From JBBECJ01 sp963763325 (GTDB taxonomy: Bacteria; Chloroflexota; Chloroflexia; Thermomicrobiales; CFX8), in the NCBI GenBank assembly GCA_963763325.1, contig CAVXOL010000001.1, positions 124,001 through 188,000 on the forward strand: a stretch of 64,000 bases of DNA. The letters are read 5' to 3'. Shown piece after piece: positions 20,297 through 28,549 of the stretch; position 1 is the stretch's first letter, and each line of letters begins with the position of its first letter. The position numbers and the translations under genes are program-made. The notes beneath the pieces were generated by a model that was given only the letters and a program-made list of their open reading frames with translations, had not been told where the DNA came from and searched no databases.

Positions 20297-20929
20297 ATGA
20301 TGAGCGACGAGAAAGACCTTCAGCAGAACGCACCCGGCCAGACCGGCACGACCGGAGACGACCAGTTCGTTGCCGAGCGAGTTCACGCTAGCGAGCCATC
20401 CCAGACAACCACACCCGAAGCGTCCAGCCGTGGCTCGCTCAGTGGGACCATCCGGCAGACCATCTTCAAGCGCCCCGGCTCTCGGGAGCAGGTTCCGGCG
20501 ACCGAAGCGACCGGCGCGAACCTGAGCGCCGTAACCGCGACGACAGTCCTGATGACCCAGTCCGGTTCGGAGGGCATCACCGCCGACCGGGTCACGATGG
20601 AACGCTCCGGATCGCGTTCGATCGACGCGAAGTCGGTCCAGATGGACCAATCCGGTGTCGTCGCACTCTCGGCAGACCAGGCGGTCCTGCTGAAGTCGAG
20701 CGCCGTCCAGGTTGTCGCCGAAGAGGCGCGGCTCTCACACAGCTCGGCGCTCTTTCTGTCGAGCGGCAAGGCCACAATCGAGAACTCCCGGATCGCGATC
20801 TTCTCCGGCTCGACCGATGGTGACGTTCAGCCACTGATCACCGGCCGGACAGCGGGAATCCTGATCGGCGCGCTTGCGACGTGTCTGGTGCTACTCTTCG
20901 CCCTGCTACGCAACAGCACGCGGGACTGA
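20297..20929 (+). CDS. Repeat protein with C-terminal membrane anchor
   Basis: About 210 residues. After a polar N-terminus, residues about 68-165 consist of imperfect repeats of the form V-x-M-x-Q-S-G-S-x-x-I-x-A-D-x-V-T-M-x-x-S-G, suggesting a small beta-solenoid. A single hydrophobic helix (AGILIGALATCLVLLFALL) sits at the very end, so the protein would be tail-anchored facing the cytoplasm. The pattern recalls bactofilin-like or polymer-forming beta-helix proteins but lacks motifs that would prove it. No strong ribosome site; GGGGTG precedes ATGATG. Confidence 0.6.
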   Translation: MMSDEKDLQQNAPGQTGTTGDDQFVAERVHASEPSQTTTPEASSRGSLSGTIRQTIFKRPGSREQVPATEATGANLSAVTATTVLMTQSGSEGITADRVTMERSGSRSIDAKSVQMDQSGVVALSADQAVLLKSSAVQVVAEEARLSHSSALFLSSGKATIENSRIAIFSGSTDGDVQPLITGRTAGILIGALATCLVLLFALLRNSTRD

Positions 20930-20955
20930 CCCGCACTCACGACTGAGGAGGCGAC

Positions 20956-21210
20956 GTGAATAACCCGACGAAAGTGTTTGTCGGCTCGCTGCTCGGCGCC
21001 GGTGTCGGCTATGTCATCTCCAAGGTCATGGAGCGTGAGGTCGTCGAGCCAGTCGGCTTCGCGGACACGCAGCAGCCAAAGGAAACCCTCAAGGAACGCT
21101 GGGAACGCGCCAAGCTTGCCGGCGAAGAAGCCCGCATCGCCAAAGAAGCCGAACTTCGCTCCTACTTCCGCCAGAAAGTCAACGACCCAATCGCCTTCAC
21201 GAGGGAATAG
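20956..21210 (+). CDS. Small YtxH-like membrane protein
   Basis: 84 residues from a GTG behind GAGGAGGCGAC. A Gly-rich hydrophobic N-terminal helix (VFVGSLLGAGVGYVIS, residues 7-22) is followed by a charged helical tail rich in Glu/Lys/Arg (KETLKERWERAKLAGEEARI), the layout of YtxH-type proteins. Role unknown. Its stop codon lies in the left arm of an inverted repeat (21199-21269). Confidence 0.6.
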   Translation: MNNPTKVFVGSLLGAGVGYVISKVMEREVVEPVGFADTQQPKETLKERWERAKLAGEEARIAKEAELRSYFRQKVNDPIAFTRE

Positions 21211-21269
21211 GAGCTGGCCCACCGTTTCCCAACTCCTGTTCCCTAATCCCTGACTCCCTATTCCCTCGT
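21199..21269. repeat. Intergenic inverted repeat (GAGGGAATAGG type)
   Basis: ACGAGGGAATAGGAG (21199-21213) is matched by CTCCCTATTCCCTCGT (21253-21268). The TAG of the upstream gene is in the left arm. The loop is built from variations of TTCCCTAATCCCTGAC. Confidence 0.65.
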
Positions 21270-21391
21270 CAATGGCACATCGCTTGCGTCGTTACTCCCG
21301 GCCGCATGACCGCGAGTACATGCGGGTCGAGAAGCCACCTGCCGGAGATGTCATCGAGTCCGGCCAGGATTGGCGGGAAAGGACACGAGGC

Positions 21392-22081
21392 ATGGAGAAC
21401 ATTACTTCAGCGTCAATCGGCGACATGCTTACTCCAAGTATCGAAACGATTACCCCGGATGACACCGTCATGGTCGCGAAGCGGCGGATGGAGTCGCAGA
21501 CGTCGCGCTCGTTGATTGTCGTCGACGGCAACCGGCCGGTTGGGGTCATCCAGTGGCGTGGGCTGGCCAGGCACGAAGGCAGCGAACTTGTCCGCGATGT
21601 CATGCAGACCGAGTTCCCAGTCCTGAGTGCCGGGATGTCGGTTGACGAGGTACGCTCGTACCTGAGCGGCGTCGATGTCGACCTCGACCACCTGCCCGTC
21701 GTTGACGAGAGCGGAATGCTGCTCGGTGAAGTGCCGCGCGGGATGATCACCAAGAGCGAGACAGCCACCAGTTCCGCGACCGACGCGATCGTCGCTGGAC
21801 CGGATTCCGACCCAACTCGCGATAGTGGGCCGCAGGTCCACCTCGAGCAGGGCATGAAGGTCGTCGGCGCGGCCGGCAAGAACCTCGGCTCAGTCGATGA
21901 GATCGACTTGAACGCCGACGGGCATATCAGCCACTTCACCGTCAAGTACGGCCTGCTTGGCCGCAACTCGAAGCGGCTACCGGCTGACGTTATCAACCGC
22001 GTCGAGGGCAATGAAGTCCATCTCAGCCTCGACCAGCCCGAGTTCAAGATGCTGGCTGACGTTGGAGATGATGTCGCGTAA
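21392..22081 (+). CDS. CBS-domain protein with C-terminal PRC-barrel
   Basis: 229 residues from the ATG at 21392 (MENITSASIGDMLTPSIETI). CBS motifs: ITPDDTVMVAKRRMESQTSRSLIVVDGNRPVG (about 15-50) and VMQTEFPVLSAGMSVDEVRS...HLPVVDESGMLLGEV (about 70-115). A PRC-barrel-like domain follows (MKVVGAAGKNLGSVDEIDLNADGHISHF, about 155-185) with a poorly conserved linker. CBS pairs often bind adenosyl ligands; PRC barrels mediate protein contacts. A second PRC-barrel protein is at 41375. Confidence 0.78.
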   Translation: MENITSASIGDMLTPSIETITPDDTVMVAKRRMESQTSRSLIVVDGNRPVGVIQWRGLARHEGSELVRDVMQTEFPVLSAGMSVDEVRSYLSGVDVDLDHLPVVDESGMLLGEVPRGMITKSETATSSATDAIVAGPDSDPTRDSGPQVHLEQGMKVVGAAGKNLGSVDEIDLNADGHISHFTVKYGLLGRNSKRLPADVINRVEGNEVHLSLDQPEFKMLADVGDDVA

Positions 22082-22105
22082 CGACGCGACGGAGATTGGA
22101 CAGGA

Positions 22106-23218
22106 TCAGGTACTCGCCGGGCGGACTTCGCCCGGCGATTCGCTGTCACTGGCCCGGAGACGGTCCGCCCGCTCGGACATCTCTCCCGTCAGGGCGGGTT
22201 CGAGCAGATCCTCACGAGCGTGTGGCTTGGCGCCGGAACCGTAGAGCAGCAGGACGTACATGATGCCGAAGATCGGCAGGTGTCCAAGCAACTCGATCGG
22301 CGGCAGGAAGGCAACCGTCAGGTTGAACGGAACCAGGAGCGTCAGGATGACAACCCGCGTCATGATGCCGGATAGCAGCAGAATGCCCGCCGCCGCTTCA
22401 ACGACGCCGGCCGCGATCGTGAAGCGATAGTCCGTCCACCAGTCCCAGCCCAGGAACTCCTGCATGATGTTGAAGTTCGGATACTCGGCCAGGAATGCGA
22501 CCCCCGCTTCCGGCACCAGCAGCTTTTCGGTGAACGCAACTGACACGAACGAGATCCCGGCCAGAATCCGCAACGCTGAAATCGCCTGCTGCTCGTACTC
22601 ACCGAGCGGCAGCAGACGGCGCGCGATCGCCGCCGGCGGGATCGTCCGGCCCAGGACGAGCAGCGTGATCCCGATCCCGACATAGAGGAACTGGTCAATC
22701 ATCCGCCACGGCGCGAACGCAAGCAGCCCCAGCAGCCAGACCACAGCCAGCAATAGCGCCCCGGCCCGGTCGAACAGCCCGGTGATGAGCGTGAAGGCAA
22801 CGACGATCTGGAGCGTCACCAGCAGCCAGCCCAGCATGTCCTTGTCGAGCTGCAGGCTATGGACGAAGAGATCGATCTGGGAAGCGAAGAAGACCAGGCT
22901 GATACCAGTGTGAACGGCCAGCAGCGTCGTCGCGCTCGGTTCCATATAGGCCAGGAATGGAGGATTCGGGAAATGCTGGCTGCCAACCAGCCGACGCAAC
23001 AGTAACAGCGCACCGAGCAACGCCAGGCTGACAACGACGACCAGCACCGTGCTCAGCCCGAAGAATCGCTCCCAACGTGGCGGATAGTGCTCTTCGTCGA
23101 TGAACCAGCGCACATGCGCCGAGGCAGTGGCTGGCGCAACCGCCAGGCCGAACGCGACACAGACGAACATCAGCCGGCAGACGACGTGCGAGACACGCCG
23201 GAGCCGGATGTCCGTCAC
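22106..23218 (-). CDS. DoxX-family integral membrane protein
   Basis: 370 residues. A signal-like N-terminal segment ends near TASAHVRWFIDEEHYPP, then about eight membrane helices. The C-terminal part (ALRILAGISFVSVAFTEKLLVP, then GVVEAAAGILLLSGIMTRVV) matches the DoxX core, which is linked to respiratory or thiol redox functions in other bacteria. The C-terminal codons overlap a strong hairpin (22114-22138). Transcribed with the OB-fold protein gene upstream, whose stop overlaps this start by 4 bases. Confidence 0.78.
   Translation of the reverse strand: MTDIRLRRVSHVVCRLMFVCVAFGLAVAPATASAHVRWFIDEEHYPPRWERFFGLSTVLVVVVSLALLGALLLLRRLVGSQHFPNPPFLAYMEPSATTLLAVHTGISLVFFASQIDLFVHSLQLDKDMLGWLLVTLQIVVAFTLITGLFDRAGALLLAVVWLLGLLAFAPWRMIDQFLYVGIGITLLVLGRTIPPAAIARRLLPLGEYEQQAISALRILAGISFVSVAFTEKLLVPEAGVAFLAEYPNFNIMQEFLGWDWWTDYRFTIAAGVVEAAAGILLLSGIMTRVVILTLLVPFNLTVAFLPPIELLGHLPIFGIMYVLLLYGSGAKPHAREDLLEPALTGEMSERADRLRASDSESPGEVRPAST
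22114..22138. terminator. Hairpin between convergent genes
   Basis: Perfect 10-bp stem TCGCCGGGCG/CGCCCGGCGA with a 5-base loop, 33 bases after the CBS/PRC gene stop and inside the end of the DoxX gene. Probably terminates the plus-strand transcript. Confidence 0.55.
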
Positions 23219-23757
23219 TCAACGACCTCATAGCTGTCGTGGCCGAGGTAGACGACATCGAGCGGGACGCCAGGCAACAGGGCACTGACGGCGGCGCCAG
23301 CCAACGGGCCGAACTGGTCGGCGACGATGTCGTTCAACTCGTCGTCCAGCCGCACCTTGGAGTGAAAGACAGCCTCGATCTGGAGGCGCTGATCCTCGAC
23401 ATCCGGCGGGGCGCCGTTCCGGGTCAGCGCCAGCATTGAGCCGGTCTCGTCGCGGACGGTGTAGATCGCGTACTGGCTCAAGATCGGCAACTCGCGGACA
23501 CTCTCAACGCTGCCAACCAGCGTTACCCGACGATTGTCCCAGCCGTCCGGGTCGGCGCGCAGATCGGCGATCGTGACCGCCTCGACGCCCGGCTCGCTGC
23601 TGGCGTTGGCAAAAACACCGATCGCGATGATGCCGACCAGCAGCAACCCGAGCACGATAACGACGGCTCCCGGACGCATCCAGAAGCGACGCCGCTCTTC
23701 CTCAGCCGGCTCAAGTGGACTGGCGTTGTACTGGTGGGCTGGTCCGTGCGCGTTCAT
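23215..23757 (-). CDS. Membrane-anchored OB-fold-like protein
   Basis: 180 residues from the ATG at 23757, with AGGGAG just upstream. One transmembrane helix (AVVIVLGLLLVGIIAIGVFA, about residues 30-49) is followed by an extracytoplasmic beta-rich domain with VTIADLRADPDGWDNRRVTLVGSV and RDETGSMLALTRNG, reminiscent of OB-fold or CcmE/tRNA-anticodon-like folds. Specific function unknown. It overlaps the DoxX gene by 4 bases, so the two are probably one operon. Confidence 0.65.
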   Translation of the reverse strand: MNAHGPAHQYNASPLEPAEEERRRFWMRPGAVVIVLGLLLVGIIAIGVFANASSEPGVEAVTIADLRADPDGWDNRRVTLVGSVESVRELPILSQYAIYTVRDETGSMLALTRNGAPPDVEDQRLQIEAVFHSKVRLDDELNDIVADQFGPLAGAAVSALLPGVPLDVVYLGHDSYEVVE

Positions 23758-23867
23758 GCTCCCTGTAGCGTACCAGACGGGGCTGCATGGGACAGAACGA
23801 GACGGGGCCGCTGATTGGACGGCCCCGGCATCGATGAGGGAGAAGGAGAAGGTGAGTGAGTGTGGGA

Positions 23868-24365
23868 TTACTCGGTGCTGCCTGACGACGCAGACAGTTC
23901 CGGTGTGACGCTCATGCTCGACGCCTCGCGGATCTCGATTCGGCGCGGCTTGGCCTCCAGCGCCTTCGGGAACGTCAGCGTCAGAATACCGTCGGCGACG
24001 GTGGCGCTGGTGTTGTCCCAGTCGACCTTGTACGGCAGGTTGATGCTGCGCCCGAACCGCCCGCCGCGCAACTCGCGCGCGTACCAGGTGTAGCCACGCG
24101 CTTCTTCGACATCGTACAGATACGGGAACTCGCCGCTGATCGTGACGGTGTTCTCCTCGACCTGAATTTCGATGTGCTCGGCGCGCAGGCCTGGCACGAA
24201 CGCCTGAACGATCAACTGCTCGCCCTTGTCGAACACATCGACCGGAAGCGTCGCAACGCTCGTCTGTGAGCGCATGCCGAACGCATCCTGCGCCAGCCTG
24301 TCGAGCTGGTGCTGGAGGTAGGCGAAATCGGCGAACGGGGACATCGACATCGTGCGGCTTGGCAT
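23868..24365 (-). CDS. Hsp20/alpha-crystallin family chaperone
   Basis: 165 residues. Alpha-crystallin domain from about residue 40: LPVDVFDKGEQLIVQAFVPGL, IEIQVEENTVTISGEF, ARELRGGRFGRSINLPYKVD and ADGILTLTFPKALEAKPRRIEI (the A-x-x-x-(D)-G-x-L-x-(I/L)-x-x-P motif, here ADGILTLTFP). It prevents aggregation of unfolded proteins. GGAAGGAGG lies before the ATG. Preceded by a good sigma-70 promoter (24462-24490) and a leader of about 90 bases. Confidence 0.9.
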   Translation of the reverse strand: MPSRTMSMSPFADFAYLQHQLDRLAQDAFGMRSQTSVATLPVDVFDKGEQLIVQAFVPGLRAEHIEIQVEENTVTISGEFPYLYDVEEARGYTWYARELRGGRFGRSINLPYKVDWDNTSATVADGILTLTFPKALEAKPRRIEIREASSMSVTPELSASSGSTE

Positions 24366-24461
24366 TAGTAGTGCCTCCTTCCGAAAACTTCAAGAGCCGC
24401 GAACGACCGCTACACTTGATGCCTCCGGAGCCGTGGCCGGCTCTCAGGAGAATGTGAACAC

Positions 24462-24490
24462 ATCATAGAGTATGATTCGTTCTGTGTCAA
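24462..24490 (-). promoter_or_regulatory. Promoter of the hsp20 gene
   Basis: On the minus strand a perfect -35 TTGACA and -10 TATGAT with a 17-base spacer; the best consensus promoter in the window. I see no CIRCE element. Confidence 0.8.
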
Positions 24491-24630
24491 GTACTCTGTT
24501 CTGAAGTTGGTCATCTTACCGCTGCGGATTCGAAGCAGGTTCATGCCGTATCGGATCATTCCCCGGCGATGGACGACTCCGGATCGCCCACGTTTCCTGG
24601 CGCCCAGCCGGGAAGATCGAGTTGTCACTG

Positions 24631-25557
24631 TCAGGACTGGAGTGCCACCAGGTACTCGCCGCAAGTGATCGTATGGCGCCAGTCCTCGTTCCCCTCGATC
24701 GACCAGCAGGCAGAGAGCACGGCCTGCGCGATGCCCCAGGCGCGGACACGGGCGCGTTCCATCCCGAGTCCTTCGGCGAGTTGATCGACCCGACGGGCGA
24801 TGACACGGCCAGGGTTCGGCAGTGCCAGCAGCCCCGGCATCGGGTTGTAGAGGAACGCGCCGAGATCGTAGCCCGGATCGCCGACGATGCCCTTCGGGTC
24901 GATGATGAGCCACGGTTCGCGGGTTGCCGAGAGGATGTTGTCGTGGTGCAGATCGCCGTGGAGCAACTGCGGGTTCGACGTTGTCGCCAACAGCCATCTG
25001 AATGCGACCTCGGCCTCCTCGAAGAGCCGCGCCGGGAGCGGGCCAGGCGTGCCGTCGAACTGCTCGCGGTGCCGGGCCAGCCCGCGCGCCCAGTCAGCGA
25101 CGGACGGGAACGCGTGGTTGTCCGGCGCGGGCCGCCAGAGCCGCTGCATCAGGTCGATCGCCACTTCGGTGGCGCGCTCATCATCTTCGGCGACGAGCGT
25201 CGTCAGCGGTGCACCAGGGATCACGCGTTCCATCAACGTCGCGTACCGCTCGCTGTCGTGCTCGAACACGGCGCAGACACCCTCTCCGGCAAACGCCAGA
25301 AGCGCGTCGATCTCGCTGGCAGTTTCCTCGTGCGGGCAGCGGATCTTCAGGACGGCGGGCTCACCATCAGCGCGTGTCACGGGCGCGACGTAGTTGTAGG
25401 AGAGCGCAAACGGCGGCTCGACGGTCAGGTTCCACTGCTTGGCGCACTCCGCGACGATTTCCGGCAATCGCCCCAGCCAGGCCACGCCATCGTCACCAAA
25501 GACGCCAGCGATCCGCTGGCGAAACTCGTCCGTGATCTGGAATGGGATATTCGGCAT
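24631..25557 (-). CDS. Aminoglycoside phosphotransferase/hydroxyurea kinase-like protein
   Basis: About 308 residues from the ATG at 25557 (MPNIPFQITDEFRQRI), with AGGAG 8 bases upstream. Kinase-fold motifs: LKIRCPHEETASEIDALL (ATP-lysine region), LMERVIPGAPL (hinge), LLHGDLHHDNILSA (catalytic loop, Asp) and WLIIDPKGIVGDPGYDLG (metal Asp). This matches APH(6)/streptomycin 6-kinase-like proteins. Chromosomal members in non-producers often have no proven drug substrate, so resistance should not be assumed. It stands alone, followed upstream by the long inverted repeat 25607-25779. Confidence 0.8.
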   Translation of the reverse strand: MPNIPFQITDEFRQRIAGVFGDDGVAWLGRLPEIVAECAKQWNLTVEPPFALSYNYVAPVTRADGEPAVLKIRCPHEETASEIDALLAFAGEGVCAVFEHDSERYATLMERVIPGAPLTTLVAEDDERATEVAIDLMQRLWRPAPDNHAFPSVADWARGLARHREQFDGTPGPLPARLFEEAEVAFRWLLATTSNPQLLHGDLHHDNILSATREPWLIIDPKGIVGDPGYDLGAFLYNPMPGLLALPNPGRVIARRVDQLAEGLGMERARVRAWGIAQAVLSACWSIEGNEDWRHTITCGEYLVALQS

Positions 25558-25606
25558 AGATTTCTCCTGGCTGTCCACCGATCACCTTTATCAGGGCACC
25601 TTGAGC

Positions 25607-25779
25607 GCCGATCCCGGTAGGGGCCGCATCCTGTATCGGCCCGCGCCGTGAGGCGCCCGCTGGACACATGCATGGTTCCCACACGGGTGCAGGCGTTTTG
25701 GTCCCGGTTAGCCCCCGTATATCGAGAAGGCGCCTCACGGCGCGGGCCGATACAGGATGCGGCCCCTACCGGGATCGGC
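25607..25779. repeat. Long perfect inverted repeat, MITE-like (51-bp arms)
   Basis: Arms 25607-25657 and 25729-25779 are perfect reverse complements over 51 bases, with a 71-base loop. The arms contain GGTAGGGGCCGCATCC and CCGCGCCGTGAGGCGCC. There is no coding capacity. Shares the GTAGGGGC core with the repeats at 44731-44822 and 57301-57452 and single copies near 29910 and 31400. Confidence 0.85.
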
Positions 25780-25810
25780 TGGGTCAGCACGTCGCTGACC
25801 AGCTGACCTG

Positions 25811-26191
25811 CTACTCCAGCGGCGTGACGCGGCCGACGAGTTGGGCGCGGTTGCCGGCGGGGTCGTTGAAGTAGGCCAGGTGGTCGCCGGTGTCGGTGAC
25901 GAAGATCGGGTCGAAGGCGACGCCCTGCTCGGCCAGCCGGGCGCGGGTTTCCTCGAATTCCGGGAACGGCACCATGAAGGCCAGGTGGGCCGGATTGGCC
26001 ATCGGCGCGCCTTCGGTGTCGAGCACCTCGATCCGGCCACCCTTGCCGTCCGAGAGGAAGGCGATGTGCTGGTTGGCGTTGACCTCGCGGATAACCTTCA
26101 TCCCGAACATCTGCTCGTAGAAACGGACGGTCTGGTCGAAGGCGGCTCCCGGAGCCGGGATACCGACGTGCTCAAGCTCGATCGAAGCCAT
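25811..26191 (-). CDS. VOC-family (glyoxalase-like) protein
   Basis: About 126 residues from the ATG at 26191, with GGAGG 6 bases upstream. A single vicinal-oxygen-chelate module pair: IELEHVGIPAPGAAFDQTVRFYEQMFGM at the start and HLAFMVPFPEFEETRARLAEQGV with DTGDHLAYFNDPAGNRAQLV at the end. Putative metal ligands are the His in LEHVG and HLAF and a C-terminal acidic or Gln position. The substrate is unknown; it could be an isomerase, lyase or dioxygenase. Confidence 0.82.
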   Translation of the reverse strand: MASIELEHVGIPAPGAAFDQTVRFYEQMFGMKVIREVNANQHIAFLSDGKGGRIEVLDTEGAPMANPAHLAFMVPFPEFEETRARLAEQGVAFDPIFVTDTGDHLAYFNDPAGNRAQLVGRVTPLE

Positions 26192-26292
26192 CTGATCCTC
26201 CATATCACGGACGAACGTATCGTGTCGGGCGCATGATACTCGCGATGGAAGATCGTGTTACGATGGCGGGCGAGGGGCAGGCACGAGGGATG

Positions 26293-26357
26293 TGGCATGC
26301 GGCATGAGACTGGAACGGCACGCTGGTCTCGAGCAGCATCTCTCATGCCTCATGCCA
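26293..26357. repeat. Intergenic inverted repeat (GGCATGAG type)
   Basis: GGCATGCGGCATGAGA (about 26294-26309) and TCTCATGCCTCATGCC (26341-26356) are complementary. The same GAGGCATGAG words form the terminator at 54585-54613. Confidence 0.55.
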
Positions 26358-26386
26358 AAACGGGGTGAGACACAGATCCGGGGCTG

Positions 26387-27601
26387 ATGGACAGCGAGAA
26401 TAGTCGCAAAACACAGGCGGCCAGGCGGGCGTTGCTGCTGTCCGTCTATGTGCCGACCGCGCTCCTGTCGCTGGCAGAGGGCATCCTGCTGCCGACGCTG
26501 CCGCTCTTCGCGCTCGAGTTCGATGTCTCCTTCGCGATGGCCAGCTTCGTCATCGCGGCGGCCGGGATCGGGACGCTGATCGCCGATGTCCCGGCCGGGA
26601 TGCTGCTGGGGCGGCTCGGGCTGAAGCCGACGATGCTGCTCGGCGCGGCGATGGTCGTCGTCGGCACGTTCATGATCGCCTTTGCGCCGAACATCGAGAC
26701 GCTGATCGCCTTCCGGTTCATCTCTGGCATTGGCACAGCCCTCTGGGGACTCTCGCGACACGCCTTCATTACGGAATCGATCGACCCGCGCCAGCGTGGA
26801 CGCGCCATCTCTGTCTTCGGCGGCATCAACCGGATCGGCATGTTCGGCGGGCCGGCCGTCGGCGGCATCATCGGTAGCACGATTGGGCTGGAAGCGTCGT
26901 TTATTGTCGCGTCCGGGCTGGGTGTGCTCGGGTTGATCGCCTCGTACATCTACGTCAAGGACACGCGCGTCGTCGTCCATACTTCACGGGGTGTGCGCTG
27001 GGGGCTGGTCCGCAGCCTGATCCGCACCAACTGGCGCGACCTCGGAGCGGCCAGCGTTGCCGTCATCTTCGCGCAGTTGATCCGCTCCGGCCGGCAGACG
27101 ATCATCCCGTTCTACGGTGCGTCGGTACTGGGGCTTGGCGCGGCCGAGGTCGGACTGATCCAGACGGCGTCGTCGTCGATCGACATGATGCTGTTCATCC
27201 CGGCCGGCTACCTGATGGACAACTTCGGCCGGAAGGTCGCGGCCGTCCCGTCGTTCGCAATCATGGGGGTGGGGATGGTGCTGATCCCGTTCACGACCAG
27301 CTACCTGACGCTGATGGGGGCGGCGATGCTGATCGGGCTTGGCAACGGCCTCGGCAGCGGGACGATGATGACGCTCGGCGCCGACCTCGCCCCACCCGGC
27401 GCGACCGGCGAGTTCCTCGGTCTCTGGCGGCTGATCGGCGACACCGGCCGGGCGACCGGACCATTAGCAGTCGGCAGCCTGACCGACGCTCTCGGCTTCG
27501 AGTACACCGCCTACATCCTGGCCGGCGTCGGCCTCGGCGCGGCGTTGATCCTGGCCGTGCTGGTCAAGGAGACGCGGGTGGTTGAGGCGCACAGTACCTG
27601 A
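26387..27601 (+). CDS. MFS transporter
   Basis: 404 residues with about 12 hydrophobic helices. Family landmarks: motif-A-like GMLLGRLGLKPTMLLGAAM after TM2, LIAFRFISGIGTALWGLSRHAF (TM4), QRGRAISVFGGINRIGMFGGPAVGG (motif C region, TM5), and a second motif-A-like MDNFGRKVAAVPSFAIMGVG in the C-half. Probably an exporter of a small hydrophobic compound; the substrate cannot be deduced. It stands alone. Confidence 0.88.
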   Translation: MDSENSRKTQAARRALLLSVYVPTALLSLAEGILLPTLPLFALEFDVSFAMASFVIAAAGIGTLIADVPAGMLLGRLGLKPTMLLGAAMVVVGTFMIAFAPNIETLIAFRFISGIGTALWGLSRHAFITESIDPRQRGRAISVFGGINRIGMFGGPAVGGIIGSTIGLEASFIVASGLGVLGLIASYIYVKDTRVVVHTSRGVRWGLVRSLIRTNWRDLGAASVAVIFAQLIRSGRQTIIPFYGASVLGLGAAEVGLIQTASSSIDMMLFIPAGYLMDNFGRKVAAVPSFAIMGVGMVLIPFTTSYLTLMGAAMLIGLGNGLGSGTMMTLGADLAPPGATGEFLGLWRLIGDTGRATGPLAVGSLTDALGFEYTAYILAGVGLGAALILAVLVKETRVVEAHST

Positions 27602-27621
27602 CGAGGCGAACCAGCGATCTG

Positions 27622-28119
27622 CTACGTCGCTGGTTCATCTGTGTCATTGGTTAGTTCGAGAAACTGGCCATGTTCGCTCCACCACTCATAGAGTTCTTCA
27701 ATGACGTCTCGCAAGGTCGGCCAGGCAGCGTAGCCGATCCATTGAGGTGGCTTGATCTCGGTCCATGTCTCGAAATCAAAGCAATGTTTGTGATGCGCGT
27801 CGGGGTGACCGGGATGAGGATGAGCGTTGTCGTACCGAAAGATCGTGCGATCGGGTTCGCCTGCGATCCCTGCGTGATATGAGTACTGAACCGTCCGCAC
27901 TTGTCTCCCTGGGTTCATCTGCAGCGTCTTACGCACGTCAAGAAACAGGCCGCCTCTACACTCGAGACGGCCTACTATCTGCAGTGCTTCCGGCCCGGAT
28001 GATGATATCTCAAGCCCATCCACAACTACGAAGTGGTCCTGGAAATCGCGCATGTTACTGTGGTGTGCGTCGAGATAGCCATTGAGGCTGTTCCAGCCGT
28101 GCCTATCCCCTGTCGGCAT
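27622..28119 (-). CDS. TumE/DUF6516-like toxin
   Basis: 165 residues. Distinctive features: a start rich in strand-forming residues (DHFVVVDGLEISSSGPEALQIVGRLECRGGLFLDVRKTLQ), RQVRTVQYSYHAGI, then DNAHPHPGHPDAHHKHCFDFETW and a C-terminal helical LRDVIEELYEWWSE. This resembles the TumE family of toxin-antitoxin toxins, whose members have a central R-Y-D-N-A/x-H pattern and a His-rich loop; recalled family features, not searched. It overlaps the upstream small gene by 17 bases. A chromosomal TA pair is likely. Confidence 0.6.
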   Translation of the reverse strand: MPTGDRHGWNSLNGYLDAHHSNMRDFQDHFVVVDGLEISSSGPEALQIVGRLECRGGLFLDVRKTLQMNPGRQVRTVQYSYHAGIAGEPDRTIFRYDNAHPHPGHPDAHHKHCFDFETWTEIKPPQWIGYAAWPTLRDVIEELYEWWSEHGQFLELTNDTDEPAT

Positions 28120-28369
28120 TCAACCGAGATCGCTCAAGCAAGTCATAATCAAGGATCCAGTTGCAAACATCCAGCGTTTCTTCGAGCGTGCCGGCGTCGA
28201 TAGCTGCATGAATCTGATCTGACGAGAGGTTGTAGCGACGCTCAGCCGCCGCGACCCGAGCTTCGAGTCTCGCGATGTGGGCTGAATACTGTCGTAACAC
28301 GTCGGACTGCCGCAGGAGTTCCTGTGCGAGATGTTCTGTCTCCATCGGTCCGTGGTCTCGCAGGATCAT
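28103..28369 (-). CDS. Putative antitoxin for the TumE-like toxin
   Basis: 88 residues with AAGGAG 7 bases before the ATG. Strongly helical: a long coiled-coil-like N-terminus (HLAQELLRQSDVLRQYSAHIARLEARVAAAERRY) then NLSSDQIHAAIDAGTLEETLDVCNWILDYDLLER. The segment R-Y-x-(L/M)-S-S-(D/E)-x-(I/F)-x-x-x-(I/Y)-x-x-G-x-L followed by W-x-x-x-Y-x-x-L is what I recall for proteins encoded just before DUF6516 toxins. No HTH is seen. Overlaps the toxin gene, toxin downstream, as in classical type II pairs. Confidence 0.55.
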   Translation of the reverse strand: MILRDHGPMETEHLAQELLRQSDVLRQYSAHIARLEARVAAAERRYNLSSDQIHAAIDAGTLEETLDVCNWILDYDLLERSRLNADRG

Positions 28370-28549
28370 CCCGCTCTCCTTCTCGGTCGTCGATCGTCAG
28401 CCATTGTTGAAGGATGCCTTAATCTGCGTGCACTGAACGCATTAGTATCAATTGTAAACGGTAAGTCCGATGCTCGGCAGATGTACGAACGTACCAAAGG
28501 GACAGATAGTGCGCAGCTCGCGTCAGTCTCTGACTGATGTACTTGATGC

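Noticed and set aside
24631..25557. Aminoglycoside resistance gene
   Set aside because: Only the kinase fold is visible; no mobile element or drug-specific feature supports resistance.
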